Below, one piece after another: positions 8,731 to 17,614 of a stretch of DNA of 64,000 bases. This DNA is from Burkholderiaceae bacterium (lineage in GTDB: Bacteria; Pseudomonadota; Gammaproteobacteria; Burkholderiales; Burkholderiaceae_C), in assembly GCA_014879655.1 (NCBI GenBank), contig JACSRS010000200.1:17253-81252 (forward strand), given 5' to 3'. The translations under genes were made by a program, and so were the position numbers. The notes under the pieces were generated by a model. It was not told the DNA's origin, ran no database searches, and worked only from the letters and a program-made list of their open reading frames with translations. Positions within the stretch are counted from its first letter, which is position 1; each line of letters opens with the position of its first letter.

Positions 8731-8744
8731 TTGATCAGAATCAA
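8731..8744. promoter_or_regulatory. FNR/ANR box between the Usp gene and ccoI
   Basis: TTGATCAGAATCAA matches the full TTGAT-N4-ATCAA consensus. Its position suits a class II promoter for the minus-strand Usp gene (TAATCT as a weak -10 at 8704-8709). It could also affect the divergent ccoI gene. The window encodes its own Fnr at 16706-17431. Confidence 0.85.
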
Positions 8745-8777
8745 GACAATCACAGGCTCTGCCGTTAAGCTTACTGC

Positions 8778-11129
8778 ATGCTCGCCACCACCACTTCGTC
8801 CCTGATCGCTGCCGCCGTCGAAAAACCGGCGATGGCGTCTGCGGCACCTGCGGCGGCACCTTCGGCTTCGATGCTGGAACTGCTGGACGATCCGGCCGAA
8901 TGGTCGGCCTTCAGCCGGCCCGCCCCCGGGCGCGAAGCTTGCTGGGAGTCCAGCGTGGTGTTCGAGGGCATGCATTGCGCGGCCTGTGCGCTGACCATCG
9001 AAGATGCACTGAGGGCCGTGCCCGGTGTGGCTTCGGTGCAGGTCAGCGCCGGCAGCCACCGTGGCCGCATCATCTGGTCGGACAAGGCGACCCGACCGTC
9101 CGACTGGATGCAGGCCGCGCGACGCGCCGGCTATCCGGCGTTGCCCGCCAACGACGCTTTCGTGAGCGAACGGCGCAAGGCCGAAACCCGGCGTGCCGTC
9201 TGGCGGCTCTCGGTGGCCGGTCTTTGCATGATGCAGGTCATGATGTACGCATGGCCGGCTTACGTGGCCGGGCCCGGTGACATGGCGCCGGACATGATGC
9301 AACTGCTGCGCTGGGCCTCCTGGGTGCTGACCCTGCCGGTGATGCTGTTCTCCTGCGGACCGTTTTTCAGCAACGCGCTGCGCGATCTGCGCGAGCGCCG
9401 CGTCAGCATGGATCTGCCGGTGGCGCTGGGCATGCTGATCACTTTTGTCGTCAGCACGGCCGGCACTTTTGACCCGGCCGGCATTTTTGGCGCCGAGGTC
9501 TATTTCGACTCACTGACGATGTTCGTCTTCTTCCTGCTGACCGGGCGCTGGCTGGAACTGCGCCTGCGCGACCGCACGGCCGGGGCGCTGGAAGCGTTGA
9601 TGAACCGCTTGCCCGACAGCGTCGAGCGGCGGCGCCCGGACGGGCAGTTCGAGCGCGTGGCCGTGCGCCGGCTGGCAGCCGGTGATGTGGTGCGCGTATT
9701 GCCCGGCGAGGTTTTTCCCGCGGACGGCCAGGTGCTGGAAGGCCAGACCATGGCCGACGAAGCCTTGCTCACCGGCGAATCACACCCGCTGGCCCGGGGG
9801 CCGGGCAGTGCGGTCATCGCTGCCAGCCACAACCTGACGGCGGCCGTGGTGGTGCGCGTGGAGCGCGTGGGGGAACAGACCCGCTTCGCACAGATCGTCG
9901 CGCTGATGGAGGATGCGTCCACCTCGCGCCCGCAGATTGCCCGGCTGGCCGACCGGATTGCCAAACCGTTCCTGATCGGCGTGCTGCTGGCCGCTGCAGG
10001 CGCGTGCGCCTGGTGGTGGCCGCAAGATCCCGGTCACGCACTGATGGTGGCGGTTGCCGTGCTGGTTGTAACCTGTCCGTGTGCGTTGTCGCTGGCCACG
10101 CCGGCGGCCATGCTGGCCAGTGCCGGCGCGCTGGCCAGGCGTGGCGTGCTGGTGCGCCAGTTGCAGGCACTGGAAGCCCTGGCGAAGGTGGACACGCTGG
10201 TTTTCGACAAGACCGGCACGCTGACCCGGGATGCGTTTGCGCTGGCCGACGTCCAGACCCGCCCGGGCGTCAGTCGACAGCAGGCGCTGGCCTGGGCGGC
10301 TGCGCTGGCGCGCCAGTCGCTGCACCCGGCGTCGCGGGCGCTGGCCGCAGCCGCGCAGGCCGACCCCGACGTGTCGCAGTTGCAGGCGGTTGATTGTCAC
10401 GAGGAGCCGGGGCAGGGTGTCAGGGGTCGGTTGCTTGCGAGCGAAGCCGGCGATGAGCACGCCGAAGCCACCATGCGGCTGGGGTCGGCGGCCTTCTGCG
10501 GCTGCGCGCCGCTGACCGACGATGCGCTTCACGTGAGCCTGGCCGATGATCATGGCTGGGTGGCGACCTTCTCGCTGCGCGAAGACTTGCGCGCCGACGC
10601 AGCTTCGACCCTGCAGGCGCTCAGGGATTGCGGACTGACGGTCCGGCTTTTTTCCGGCGATGGCTCTGCAGCCGTCCAGCGCGTTGCCGCGGAACTGGGC
10701 ATCGCCGATGCGCGTGCCGCGTGTGCTCCGCAGGACAAGCTGAATCTGCTGCGGGAAGCGCAGACATCCGGCCACGTGGTGGCGATGGTCGGCGACGGCC
10801 TCAACGACGGGCCGGTGCTGGCCGGCGCCAATGTGTCGTTCGCGTTCGGCCAAGCCGTGCCGCTGGCCCAGGCCAAAGCCGATTTCGTCGTGATGGGCGG
10901 TCAGTTGCAGGTCATTGCCCAGACCGTGCTGTTGGCGCGCCGGACCATGAAGATCGTCCGTCAGAATCTCGTATGGGCTGCGGTATATAACGTCGTCTGC
11001 ATACCACTGGCAGTAATCGGGTGGTTGCCCGCCTGGCTGGCCGGGTTGGGCATGGCGCTGAGCTCGCTGGTTGTCGTCGGCAATGCGCTTCGGTTGAGCC
11101 GGACGGGATCTGAAAAAGTGGCGATTTGA
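8778..11129 (+). CDS. ccoI: Cu(+)-transporting P-type ATPase for cbb3 oxidase assembly (CcoI/FixI)
   Basis: A 783-residue P1B ATPase. It has an N-terminal heavy-metal-associated domain with GMHCAAC (Cys67 and Cys70), an actuator-domain LLTGES, the membrane CPC motif at residues 433-435 (VVTCPCALSLATPAAM), the phosphorylation site DKTGTLT (Asp477), and VGDGLNDGPVL in the hinge. CcoI exports copper for the CuB site of cbb3 oxidase. The gene overlaps ccoS by three bases (TGATG) and precedes the ccoNOQP operon, which supports this role over general copper detoxification. The start is uncertain: the first 30 residues are Ala-rich and no strong ribosome site is seen. Confidence 0.93.
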   Translation: MLATTTSSLIAAAVEKPAMASAAPAAAPSASMLELLDDPAEWSAFSRPAPGREACWESSVVFEGMHCAACALTIEDALRAVPGVASVQVSAGSHRGRIIWSDKATRPSDWMQAARRAGYPALPANDAFVSERRKAETRRAVWRLSVAGLCMMQVMMYAWPAYVAGPGDMAPDMMQLLRWASWVLTLPVMLFSCGPFFSNALRDLRERRVSMDLPVALGMLITFVVSTAGTFDPAGIFGAEVYFDSLTMFVFFLLTGRWLELRLRDRTAGALEALMNRLPDSVERRRPDGQFERVAVRRLAAGDVVRVLPGEVFPADGQVLEGQTMADEALLTGESHPLARGPGSAVIAASHNLTAAVVVRVERVGEQTRFAQIVALMEDASTSRPQIARLADRIAKPFLIGVLLAAAGACAWWWPQDPGHALMVAVAVLVVTCPCALSLATPAAMLASAGALARRGVLVRQLQALEALAKVDTLVFDKTGTLTRDAFALADVQTRPGVSRQQALAWAAALARQSLHPASRALAAAAQADPDVSQLQAVDCHEEPGQGVRGRLLASEAGDEHAEATMRLGSAAFCGCAPLTDDALHVSLADDHGWVATFSLREDLRADAASTLQALRDCGLTVRLFSGDGSAAVQRVAAELGIADARAACAPQDKLNLLREAQTSGHVVAMVGDGLNDGPVLAGANVSFAFGQAVPLAQAKADFVVMGGQLQVIAQTVLLARRTMKIVRQNLVWAAVYNVVCIPLAVIGWLPAWLAGLGMALSSLVVVGNALRLSRTGSEKVAI

Positions 11130-11266
11130 TGGATATCCTCTACCTGCTGATTCCGTTGTCAGTCATCCTGGTGTTTTTCATCCTGGGCGGACTCTGGTGG
11201 GCGATCTACCGTGGGCAGTTTGACGACATCGATGCTGAAGGCGAGCGGATTTTGAGAGACGATTGA
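11129..11266 (+). CDS. ccoS: cbb3-type oxidase assembly protein CcoS
   Basis: A 45-residue protein starting at the ATG that overlaps the ccoI stop codon. It begins MDILYLLIPLSVILVFFIL, one membrane helix, followed by GGLWWAIYRGQFDD and an acidic tail. Small size, one helix and the WWA...GQFDD pattern are typical of CcoS, needed for incorporation of cofactors into the catalytic subunit. Translational coupling to ccoI is evident. The FNR box for ccoN overlaps its stop codon. Confidence 0.92.
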   Translation: MDILYLLIPLSVILVFFILGGLWWAIYRGQFDDIDAEGERILRDD

Positions 11267-11276
11267 CATTTGTCAA
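11263..11276. promoter_or_regulatory. FNR-type box upstream of ccoN
   Basis: TTGACATTTGTCAA is a perfect TTGAC-N4-GTCAA inverted repeat of the FNR/ANR type. It overlaps the ccoS stop codon and lies 61 bp before the ccoN start, a suitable place for oxygen control of ccoNOQP. Confidence 0.8.
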
Positions 11277-11336
11277 CTTTCTGAGCGGGGCGAGAGAACA
11301 CACTCGCCGCATGGTTTTTTGGTAAAGGTGAAGTAA

Positions 11337-12773
11337 ATGAAGTTTCCGAACGCACAGGCGACAACGTACAACGACACCGTTGTGCGCCAGTTCGCCATCA
11401 TGACGGTGGTCTGGGGAGTCGTCGGGATGCTGGTGGGGGTGATCATCGCCGCCCAGCTGGCCTGGCCCGAACTCAACCTGGGGATTCCTTGGCTCAGCTA
11501 CGGTCGCCTGCGACCGTTGCACACCAACGCGGTGATCTTCGCGTTCGGTGGTTGTGGACTTTTTGCGTCCGCGTACTATGTGGTGCAGCGCACCTGTCAG
11601 GTTCGCCTGTTCGGCGACAAACTGGCGGCATTCACGTTCTGGGGCTGGCAGCTGGTCATTCTCGCGGCTGCCATTTCTCTGCCGCTGGGCTATACCCAGG
11701 GCAAGGAGTATGCCGAGCTTGAGTGGCCAATCGACATCCTGATCACGCTGGTCTGGGTTTCATTTGCGATTGTGTTCTTCGGCACCATTGGCACCCGCAA
11801 GGTGCGCCACATCTATGTGGCCAACTGGTTCTACGGCGCCTTCATTCTGGCTGTTGCGCTGTTGCACCTGGTCAACAGCGCCGCCATCCCCGCCGGCTTC
11901 ATGAAGTCCTACTCGGCCTATGCCGGTGTACAGGACGCGATGGTGCAGTGGTGGTACGGCCACAATGCGGTGGGCTTTTTCCTGACCGCCGGCTTCCTGG
12001 GCATGATGTATTACTTCATCCCGAAGCAGGCCGAGCGTCCGGTTTATTCGTATCGCCTGTCCATCGTCCACTTCTGGGCACTGATCTTCACCTACATGTG
12101 GGCAGGTCCCCACCACCTGCACTACACCGCGTTGCCGGACTGGACCCAGTCGGTCGGCATGGTTTTCTCGCTGATCCTGTTGGCGCCGAGCTGGGGCGGC
12201 ATGATCAACGGCATCATGACCTTGTCGGGCGCGTGGCACAAGCTGCGCGATGACCCCATCCTGCGCTTCCTGATCGTGTCGCTGTCGTTCTACGGCATGT
12301 CCACGTTCGAAGGCCCGATGATGTCGATCAAGACCGTCAACGCACTGTCGCACTACACCGACTGGACCGTGGGTCACGTGCACTCGGGTGCCTTGGGCTG
12401 GGTCGGACTGGTGACGATGGGCTCGATGTACTACCTGATCCCGCGCCTGTTCGGCCGCAAGCAGATGTACAGCATGCGTGCCATCGAAATCCACTTCTGG
12501 ACCGCCACCATCGGTATCGTGATCTACATCGCCGCGATGTGGATTGCCGGTGTGATGCAGGGCCTGATGTGGCGCGCCATCAACCCGGACGGCACGCTGA
12601 CCTACACCTTCGTCGAATCGGTGAAGGCAACCTATCCCTTCTATGTACTGCGTCTGGCCGGTGGCCTGCTGTACCTGACCGGCATGATCATCATGCTGTG
12701 GAACGTGATCAAGACCGCGACGGCGGGTCGTTCGGTGACCGTGAACATCCCGGCCGCCGTTGCCCACGCCTGA
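11337..12773 (+). CDS. ccoN: cbb3-type cytochrome c oxidase subunit I
   Basis: The 478-residue catalytic subunit of the heme-copper oxidase, a multi-pass membrane protein. Heme and CuB ligand regions are visible: [41 protein letters not shown], and [19 protein letters not shown]. It reduces oxygen to water at high affinity and pumps protons. A good AAAGGTGAAG ribosome site precedes the ATG. It starts the structural operon ccoNOQP, and the FNR box at 11263 points to induction at low oxygen. Confidence 0.97.
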   Translation: MKFPNAQATTYNDTVVRQFAIMTVVWGVVGMLVGVIIAAQLAWPELNLGIPWLSYGRLRPLHTNAVIFAFGGCGLFASAYYVVQRTCQVRLFGDKLAAFTFWGWQLVILAAAISLPLGYTQGKEYAELEWPIDILITLVWVSFAIVFFGTIGTRKVRHIYVANWFYGAFILAVALLHLVNSAAIPAGFMKSYSAYAGVQDAMVQWWYGHNAVGFFLTAGFLGMMYYFIPKQAERPVYSYRLSIVHFWALIFTYMWAGPHHLHYTALPDWTQSVGMVFSLILLAPSWGGMINGIMTLSGAWHKLRDDPILRFLIVSLSFYGMSTFEGPMMSIKTVNALSHYTDWTVGHVHSGALGWVGLVTMGSMYYLIPRLFGRKQMYSMRAIEIHFWTATIGIVIYIAAMWIAGVMQGLMWRAINPDGTLTYTFVESVKATYPFYVLRLAGGLLYLTGMIIMLWNVIKTATAGRSVTVNIPAAVAHA

Positions 12774-12786
12774 GGAGAACAAGAAA

Positions 12787-13413
12787 ATGGCCAATCAAAA
12801 TACAAGTGGCGGTCTGTCGCACGAGAAGATCGAAACCAACAACTTCCTGATGATCGTGCTGATCCTGCTGGTGTTGATGGTGGGGGGGCTGGTGGAGATC
12901 GTTCCGCTGTTCTTTCAGAAATCCACGACCGAACCCATCAAGGGGGTGCAGCCGTATACCGCGCTGCAACTGGCGGGGCGCGACGTCTACGTGCGTGAGG
13001 GCTGCTACAACTGCCACTCGCAGATGATCCGCCCGTTCCGCGCCGAGACGCTGCGCTACGGTCACTATTCGGTGGCCGGTGAGTCGGTCTATGACCATCC
13101 GTTTCAGTGGGGCAGCAAGCGCACAGGTCCCGATCTGGCGCGCGTCGGCGGCCGCTACAGTGACGAGTGGCATCGCACCCACCTGATCAATCCGCGTGAT
13201 GTGGTGCCCGAGTCCAACATGCCGGCTTACCCCTGGCTGGCCAAGACGCCGGTTGATGCCGACGTGATGCCTGCACACATGAAGGCTTTGCGGATGGTCG
13301 GCGTGCCCTACACCGACGAGCAGATCGCCAAGTCGTCCGAAGAGGTGAAGGGCAAGACGGAACTGGATGCGGTCATCGCTTTCCTGCAGGGCCTTGGCCT
13401 TGCGCTGAAATGA
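12787..13413 (+). CDS. ccoO: cbb3-type oxidase subunit II (mono-heme cytochrome c)
   Basis: A 208-residue membrane-anchored cytochrome c. One N-terminal helix (about residues 20-43) is followed by a heme c site CYNCH at residues 73-77 ([17 protein letters not shown]) and a probable Met axial ligand in [10 protein letters not shown]. The start at 12787 has GAGGAGAAC in front of it; the frame upstream overlaps ccoN. It passes electrons from CcoP to the CcoN catalytic subunit. Confidence 0.96.
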   Translation: MANQNTSGGLSHEKIETNNFLMIVLILLVLMVGGLVEIVPLFFQKSTTEPIKGVQPYTALQLAGRDVYVREGCYNCHSQMIRPFRAETLRYGHYSVAGESVYDHPFQWGSKRTGPDLARVGGRYSDEWHRTHLINPRDVVPESNMPAYPWLAKTPVDADVMPAHMKALRMVGVPYTDEQIAKSSEEVKGKTELDAVIAFLQGLGLALK

Positions 13414-13428
13414 AGATGGGGGTGCAAC

Positions 13429-13572
13429 ATGGACTTTGACATCAATACCCTTCGGTCGATTGCGACTGTGGTCAGCCTGTTCACTTTTCTCGGCATCGTG
13501 GTCTGGGCCTGGTCCCGCCGCAACGCGCGCGACTTCGAGGAAGCCGCCAATCTGCCGTTCGAGCAGGACTGA
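13429..13572 (+). CDS. ccoQ: cbb3-type oxidase subunit CcoQ
   Basis: A 47-residue protein with one membrane helix (VVSLFTFLGIVVWAW) and an acidic C-terminal tail containing RRNARDFEEAANLPF, the usual CcoQ ending. It sits between ccoO (15 bp) and ccoP (21 bp). CcoQ stabilises the CcoNOP complex. Too short for routine gene finding but well supported by position and sequence. Confidence 0.93.
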   Translation: MDFDINTLRSIATVVSLFTFLGIVVWAWSRRNARDFEEAANLPFEQD

Positions 13573-13593
13573 TGGTTTGCCAAAGGAAAGAAA

Positions 13594-14514
13594 ATGAGTG
13601 ACTTTACAAGCAACTTCTGGAACCTGTACGTCGCAGGCATCACCATTGTCAGCATCCTGGCCTGTGCGTTGCTGCTGTGGTTCAGTGGCAAAGCCAAGGC
13701 GATGACGGCCAATGACAACACCACGGGCCACGTCTGGGATGGCGACCTGCGCGAAATGAACAACCCCCTGCCGCGCTGGTGGGTCTGGCTGTTTGTCATC
13801 ACCATCGTGTTTGCGCTGGTCTACCTGGCGATGTACCCCGGAGCGGGCACCTTCAAAGGGCAGTTGAACTGGACATCGCAGGGTCAGCACGAAGCCGAGG
13901 TTGCCAAGGGCAACAAGGACGTGGCACCGATCTACGCCAAGTTCGACGCCATGACGCCCGAGCAGATTTCCAAAGACCCGCAGGCGATGGCAATCGGTGA
14001 ACGCCTGTTCATGAACAACTGCTCGCAATGCCATGGCTCCGATGCGCGTGGCAGCAAAGGCTTTCCGAATCTGACAGACGGTGACTGGTTGTACGGTGGC
14101 GATCCGGCGGTCATCCAGGAAACCCTCACCAAGGGCCGGATCGGCATGATGCCGCCGATGGCGGCCGCAGTCGGCACGCCAGATGACGTGCGCAACGTTG
14201 CCCAATACGTGCTCAGCCTCTCGGGCGGCCCGCATGATTCGCTGAAGGCTTCGCTCGGCAAGGCCAAGTTCGGCGCCTGCGCGGCTTGCCACGGCATGGA
14301 CGGCAAAGGCAACCCGGCGCTGGGCGCGCCCAACCTGACCGACGATATCTGGCTGCATGGATGGGGTGAGAACGCCATCGTCGCCATGATCACCAACGGC
14401 AAGACCAACCAGATGCCGGCCCAGGCCGACAAGTTGACCGAGCCGCAGATCAAGGTGCTGACGGCCTATGTCTGGGGGCTCTCCAACAACAAGGCCGCAA
14501 CGGCGACCAAGTGA
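13594..14514 (+). CDS. ccoP: cbb3-type oxidase subunit III (di-heme cytochrome c)
   Basis: A 306-residue protein with two N-terminal membrane helices (about 10-31 and 62-81), separated by the conserved HVWDGDLREMNNPLPRWW segment. Two heme c sites follow: CSQCH (143-147) and CAACH (229-233). Met ligands are likely in GMMPPM and NQMPAQ. It accepts electrons from soluble cytochrome c and hands them to CcoO. A good ribosome site (AAAGGAAAG) precedes the ATG. Last structural gene of the operon. Confidence 0.96.
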   Translation: MSDFTSNFWNLYVAGITIVSILACALLLWFSGKAKAMTANDNTTGHVWDGDLREMNNPLPRWWVWLFVITIVFALVYLAMYPGAGTFKGQLNWTSQGQHEAEVAKGNKDVAPIYAKFDAMTPEQISKDPQAMAIGERLFMNNCSQCHGSDARGSKGFPNLTDGDWLYGGDPAVIQETLTKGRIGMMPPMAAAVGTPDDVRNVAQYVLSLSGGPHDSLKASLGKAKFGACAACHGMDGKGNPALGAPNLTDDIWLHGWGENAIVAMITNGKTNQMPAQADKLTEPQIKVLTAYVWGLSNNKAATATK

Positions 14515-14584
14515 AGCGTGGCGGTTGCCGGCGGCCGCAGGGTCTGCCGGTGGCCGGATGTTCTGATTTTTCCGGAATTAATTT

Positions 14585-16051
14585 TTGACATCGCCCAACG
14601 CATCCCCCGAGCGCCCAGTTCCGGCCGCAGCCACCAATGTTGCTGCATCCGAAGGTCCGACCATCGAGGCCGAAGGAGAACTGATACCGCTCTATCAGGC
14701 GCACAAGAAGATCTATCCCAGAAGTGTGACGGGCCTGTTTGCCCGCTGGCGTTGGGGTCTGGTGTTCCTGACGCAACTGGTGTTCTACGGGCTGCCGTGG
14801 CTGGAGTGGGGTCAGCGACAGGCAATCCTGTTTGACCTTGAAGCGCGCCGCTTCTACATCTTCGGACTGGTTCTCTATCCGCAGGATTTCATTTTCCTGA
14901 CAGGCCTGCTGGTCATCTCGGCGATGGCGCTTTTCCTGTTCACGGCAGTGGCCGGGCGGCAGTGGTGCGGGTACGCCTGTCCGCAGACGGTCTACACCGA
15001 GATCTTTCTCTGGATTGAAAAGCGCATCGAGGGCGATCGCAGCGCGCGCATGCGCCTGGATGCAGAGCCGATGTCCATGACCAAGGCCATGCGCAAAACT
15101 GCCAAACAGGTGGTCTGGATTGCCGTGGCACTTTGGACCGGGTTCACCTTCGTCGGCTACTTCACCCCGATTCACGAACTCGCTGGCTTGTTTGCACGCT
15201 TCGAGATGGGGCCCTGGGAGACTTTCTGGGTCTTTTTCTATGGCTTTGCCACCTACGGCAATGCCGGATTCATGCGCGAGCAGGTCTGCAAGTACATGTG
15301 CCCTTACGCGCGCTTCCAGAGCGCGATGTTCGACAAGGACACGCTGATCGTTTCCTACGACGCAGCACGCGGCGAGCCACGCGGGCCGCGATCCAAAAAA
15401 GCAGACCCGAAGGCGCTGGGCCTGGGTGCCTGCGTGGACTGTACGCTGTGCGTGCAAGTCTGCCCGACCGGCATTGACATCCGCAAGGGGCTCCAGTACG
15501 AGTGCATCAGCTGCGCGGCCTGCATCGACGTCTGTGACACGGTGATGGACAAGGTCGGTTATCCGCGCGGGCTGATCCGATATTCGACCCAGCACGCGAT
15601 GAGCGAAGGCTGGAGTCGCGCGGAAGTCATTCGCCACATGCTGCGTCCCCGTGTGCTGGTTTACCTGGCCATCCTCACAACGGTGGTCGTGGCAGTGCTG
15701 GGCGGCCTTGCATTGCGAACGCCGTTCAAGGTCGACATCGTGCGAGATCGTGGATCGCTGGCGCGCATCGTCAGCGGTGGCAAGATCGAGAACGTCTACC
15801 GTCTGCAACTGATGAATGCATCGGAGCAGCCGCACCGTTACGAGATTTCAGTGACGGGCCTGCCGGGGCTGTCCGTTTCGACGGAGAACGTTTTCTCGGT
15901 GGAAGCCACGCAGGCACGCTGGGTGGTCGTGAACCTTCAATTGCCCTACGAAAGTGCGACCCCGGGCTCTCATCCGGTCGAGTTCCAGATCAAGTCGCTC
16001 GATTCAACTGCAAAAGTGGCGGAAAAATCCGTCTTTCTGGTACCTCGTTAA
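14585..16051 (+). CDS. ccoG: cytochrome c oxidase accessory protein CcoG (FixG), polyferredoxin
   Basis: A 488-residue membrane protein with several helices, the QWCGYACPQTVYTEIF motif, and a pair of [4Fe-4S] ferredoxin clusters (CVDCTLCVQVCPTGIDI and CISCAACIDVCD). A C-terminal Ig-like domain ends at FLVPR. CcoG is a Cu(II) reductase that helps deliver copper to cbb3 oxidase. The frame opens with TTG at 14585; no ATG fits, and only a weak GGAA precedes it, so low translation is likely. Operon position after ccoP is classical. Confidence 0.95.
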   Translation: MTSPNASPERPVPAAATNVAASEGPTIEAEGELIPLYQAHKKIYPRSVTGLFARWRWGLVFLTQLVFYGLPWLEWGQRQAILFDLEARRFYIFGLVLYPQDFIFLTGLLVISAMALFLFTAVAGRQWCGYACPQTVYTEIFLWIEKRIEGDRSARMRLDAEPMSMTKAMRKTAKQVVWIAVALWTGFTFVGYFTPIHELAGLFARFEMGPWETFWVFFYGFATYGNAGFMREQVCKYMCPYARFQSAMFDKDTLIVSYDAARGEPRGPRSKKADPKALGLGACVDCTLCVQVCPTGIDIRKGLQYECISCAACIDVCDTVMDKVGYPRGLIRYSTQHAMSEGWSRAEVIRHMLRPRVLVYLAILTTVVVAVLGGLALRTPFKVDIVRDRGSLARIVSGGKIENVYRLQLMNASEQPHRYEISVTGLPGLSVSTENVFSVEATQARWVVVNLQLPYESATPGSHPVEFQIKSLDSTAKVAEKSVFLVPR

Positions 16052-16062
16052 GGAGCGTTGAC

Positions 16063-16335
16063 ATGACACAAGTCCATTCCCAGCCGTGGTGGAAGCACGG
16101 TCATCTGTGGCTGGTTATTTCCGGCCCGGCGGTGGTGGTGCTGGCCAGCTTCGTCACCTTGTACCTGGCGATACGCACGCCAGACCCCGTGGTGGAGGAG
16201 GACTACTACCGAAAGGGTATCGAAATCAACAAAGCCCTGGAAGGTGCAGAGAGCAGTCTGGCGCCGGCCATGAAGGCACGCAATCACGCCCAGACCGGGG
16301 TTCCGCCGAAGACCATTCTGGGCGTTGAGCGGTAA
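16063..16335 (+). CDS. ccoH: FixH-family protein CcoH
   Basis: A 90-residue single-pass membrane protein. It begins with QPWWKHGHLWLVISGPAVVV, the typical FixH/CcoH membrane segment, followed by PDPVVEEDYYRKGIEIN, which is the family signature. CcoH is needed for stable assembly of cbb3 oxidase. It has an AAGGAG ribosome site and follows ccoG by 11 bp. The protein is shorter than many FixH proteins, lacking most of the periplasmic domain. Confidence 0.9.
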   Translation: MTQVHSQPWWKHGHLWLVISGPAVVVLASFVTLYLAIRTPDPVVEEDYYRKGIEINKALEGAESSLAPAMKARNHAQTGVPPKTILGVER

Positions 16336-16360
16336 TGGGCAATCGAGTCCGGAGGCGGTA

Positions 16361-16654
16361 ATGGGTTCACAAAGATGGATGTGGGTGGCCTGGCCGGCGT
16401 TTCTGGTCGCCGGCCTGCTCGAAATGCTGGTGTTCGCGATGGTCGATCCGGGTGATCTGCACTGGTTCGGCCGACCGCTGGATTTGTCGCCCCAGGCAGT
16501 CTACACCTTGTGCTTCTTTGCATTCTGGCTGCTGACGATGCTCGCCAGCGGATTGACCGCGATGCTGTCAATGTCGCCGTTCGAGGTCAATCGGTGCCCG
16601 TTGCCCGCTGACGGTCGGCCGGACGGCTGTCCCAAGCAGGGCGGCTGCAACTGA
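16361..16654 (+). CDS. small two-helix membrane protein with Cys-rich tail (cco cluster, unknown)
   Basis: A 97-residue protein starting at an ATG behind GGAGG. It has two predicted membrane helices (about 8-27 and 45-67) and a short polar tail with three cysteines in the pattern C-x9-C-x5-C near the C-terminus. It is the last gene before the convergent fnr and directly follows ccoH by 25 bp, so it is probably co-transcribed with the oxidase assembly genes. I do not recognise a named family. The Cys tail could bind copper or form disulfides; this is inference only. Confidence 0.75.
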   Translation: MGSQRWMWVAWPAFLVAGLLEMLVFAMVDPGDLHWFGRPLDLSPQAVYTLCFFAFWLLTMLASGLTAMLSMSPFEVNRCPLPADGRPDGCPKQGGCN

Positions 16655-16705
16655 CGAGCGGTTAATCCGGCAGCCGCGGCCGGTTGCGACCCTCCCCGTG
16701 ACAGT

Positions 16706-17431
16706 CTACTGGCAGGGCTGCTGGTTGTTGACGATCAGTTTCAGCGCTTCGGTATCCAGAATGCGCACATGGCGCTGCTTGACTTCGACGATGCCGTCTT
16801 CGACAAACTTCGAAAACGTGCGGCTGACTGTTTCCAGCTTCAGGCCGAGGTAACTGCCGATCTCTTCGCGCGTCATGCGCAGAATCAGTTCGGACTGCGA
16901 AAAGCCTCGTGCGTGCAGCCGCTGCACCAGATTGAGCAGGAACGCCGCCAGCCTCTCTTCAGCACGCATGCTGCCCAGCAGCAGCATCACGCCGTGCTCG
17001 CGCACGATCTCCCGGCTCATGATCTTGTGGACGTGGTGCTGCATCGCGTTGATCTCGCGCGAAATCTCTTCGATGCGTTCAAATGGCATGACGCAGACTT
17101 CGGCGTCTTCCAATGCAACCGCGTCACAGGTGTGATGGTCGTTGACGATGCCGTCTAGGCCGATGATCTCGCCGGCCATCTGGAAACCGGTGACCTGGTC
17201 GCGGCCGTCTTCGGTCGCAATGCAGGTCTTGAAGAATCCGGTGCGGATGGCGTAGAGCGAGGTGAACTTTTCGCCATTGCTGAACAGCGCGCTGCCGCGT
17301 TTGACCTTGCGTCGCACGGCAACGATTTCTTCGATGCGATCAAGTTCCTCGGGCTTCAGGCCCATCGGCATGCACAGTTCGCGCAGGTTGCAGTTCGAAC
17401 AGGCAACTTTGAAGGACTGGTGGATATTCAT
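16706..17431 (-). CDS. fnr: Fnr-type oxygen-sensing transcription factor (CRP/FNR family)
   Basis: A 241-residue regulator. The [4Fe-4S] ligand pattern is complete: Cys11, Cys14 and Cys20 in ACSNCNLRELC, and Cys113 in EVCVMPF, with the same 93-residue spacing as in E. coli Fnr (Cys29 to Cys122). The C-terminal helix-turn-helix has REEIGSYLGLKLETVSRTF, including the E-xx-SR residues that read TTGAT half-sites. It should activate the three FNR boxes in this window (8731, 11263, 17550). It is convergent with the cco genes and divergent from hemN. Confidence 0.95.
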   Translation of the reverse strand: MNIHQSFKVACSNCNLRELCMPMGLKPEELDRIEEIVAVRRKVKRGSALFSNGEKFTSLYAIRTGFFKTCIATEDGRDQVTGFQMAGEIIGLDGIVNDHHTCDAVALEDAEVCVMPFERIEEISREINAMQHHVHKIMSREIVREHGVMLLLGSMRAEERLAAFLLNLVQRLHARGFSQSELILRMTREEIGSYLGLKLETVSRTFSKFVEDGIVEVKQRHVRILDTEALKLIVNNQQPCQ

Positions 17432-17549
17432 GCTGGCTCGTTCAAGGCTTTGTTACGGCGCCAAATCAGACGGAATCAGGGTTAGCCGGTATAGAGAAAC
17501 GACCACATTCTGACATGGCTCAACGATCGCCCGATTGTGCGCCATCGAA

Positions 17550-17563
17550 TTGATGTGTATCAA
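17550..17563. promoter_or_regulatory. FNR box upstream of hemN
   Basis: TTGATGTGTATCAA is a perfect FNR consensus site. A -10-like CATAGT at 17586-17591 would put the transcript start near 17598, so the box centres at about -41.5, the class II activation position for hemN. It also lies 119 bp upstream of fnr on the other strand. Confidence 0.88.
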
Positions 17564-17614
17564 GGACCGGGTGGGGATCATTGCGCATAGTACGCGCTCC
17601 TTGAAGGAATTCCG

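Noticed and set aside
11337..12773. Idea that ccoN is split or frameshifted
   Set aside because: The frame is continuous and all heme/CuB ligand regions are present.
14450..15835. Minus-strand frame of 461 codons opposite ccoG
   Set aside because: Shadow of the CcoG ferredoxin gene; no independent evidence.
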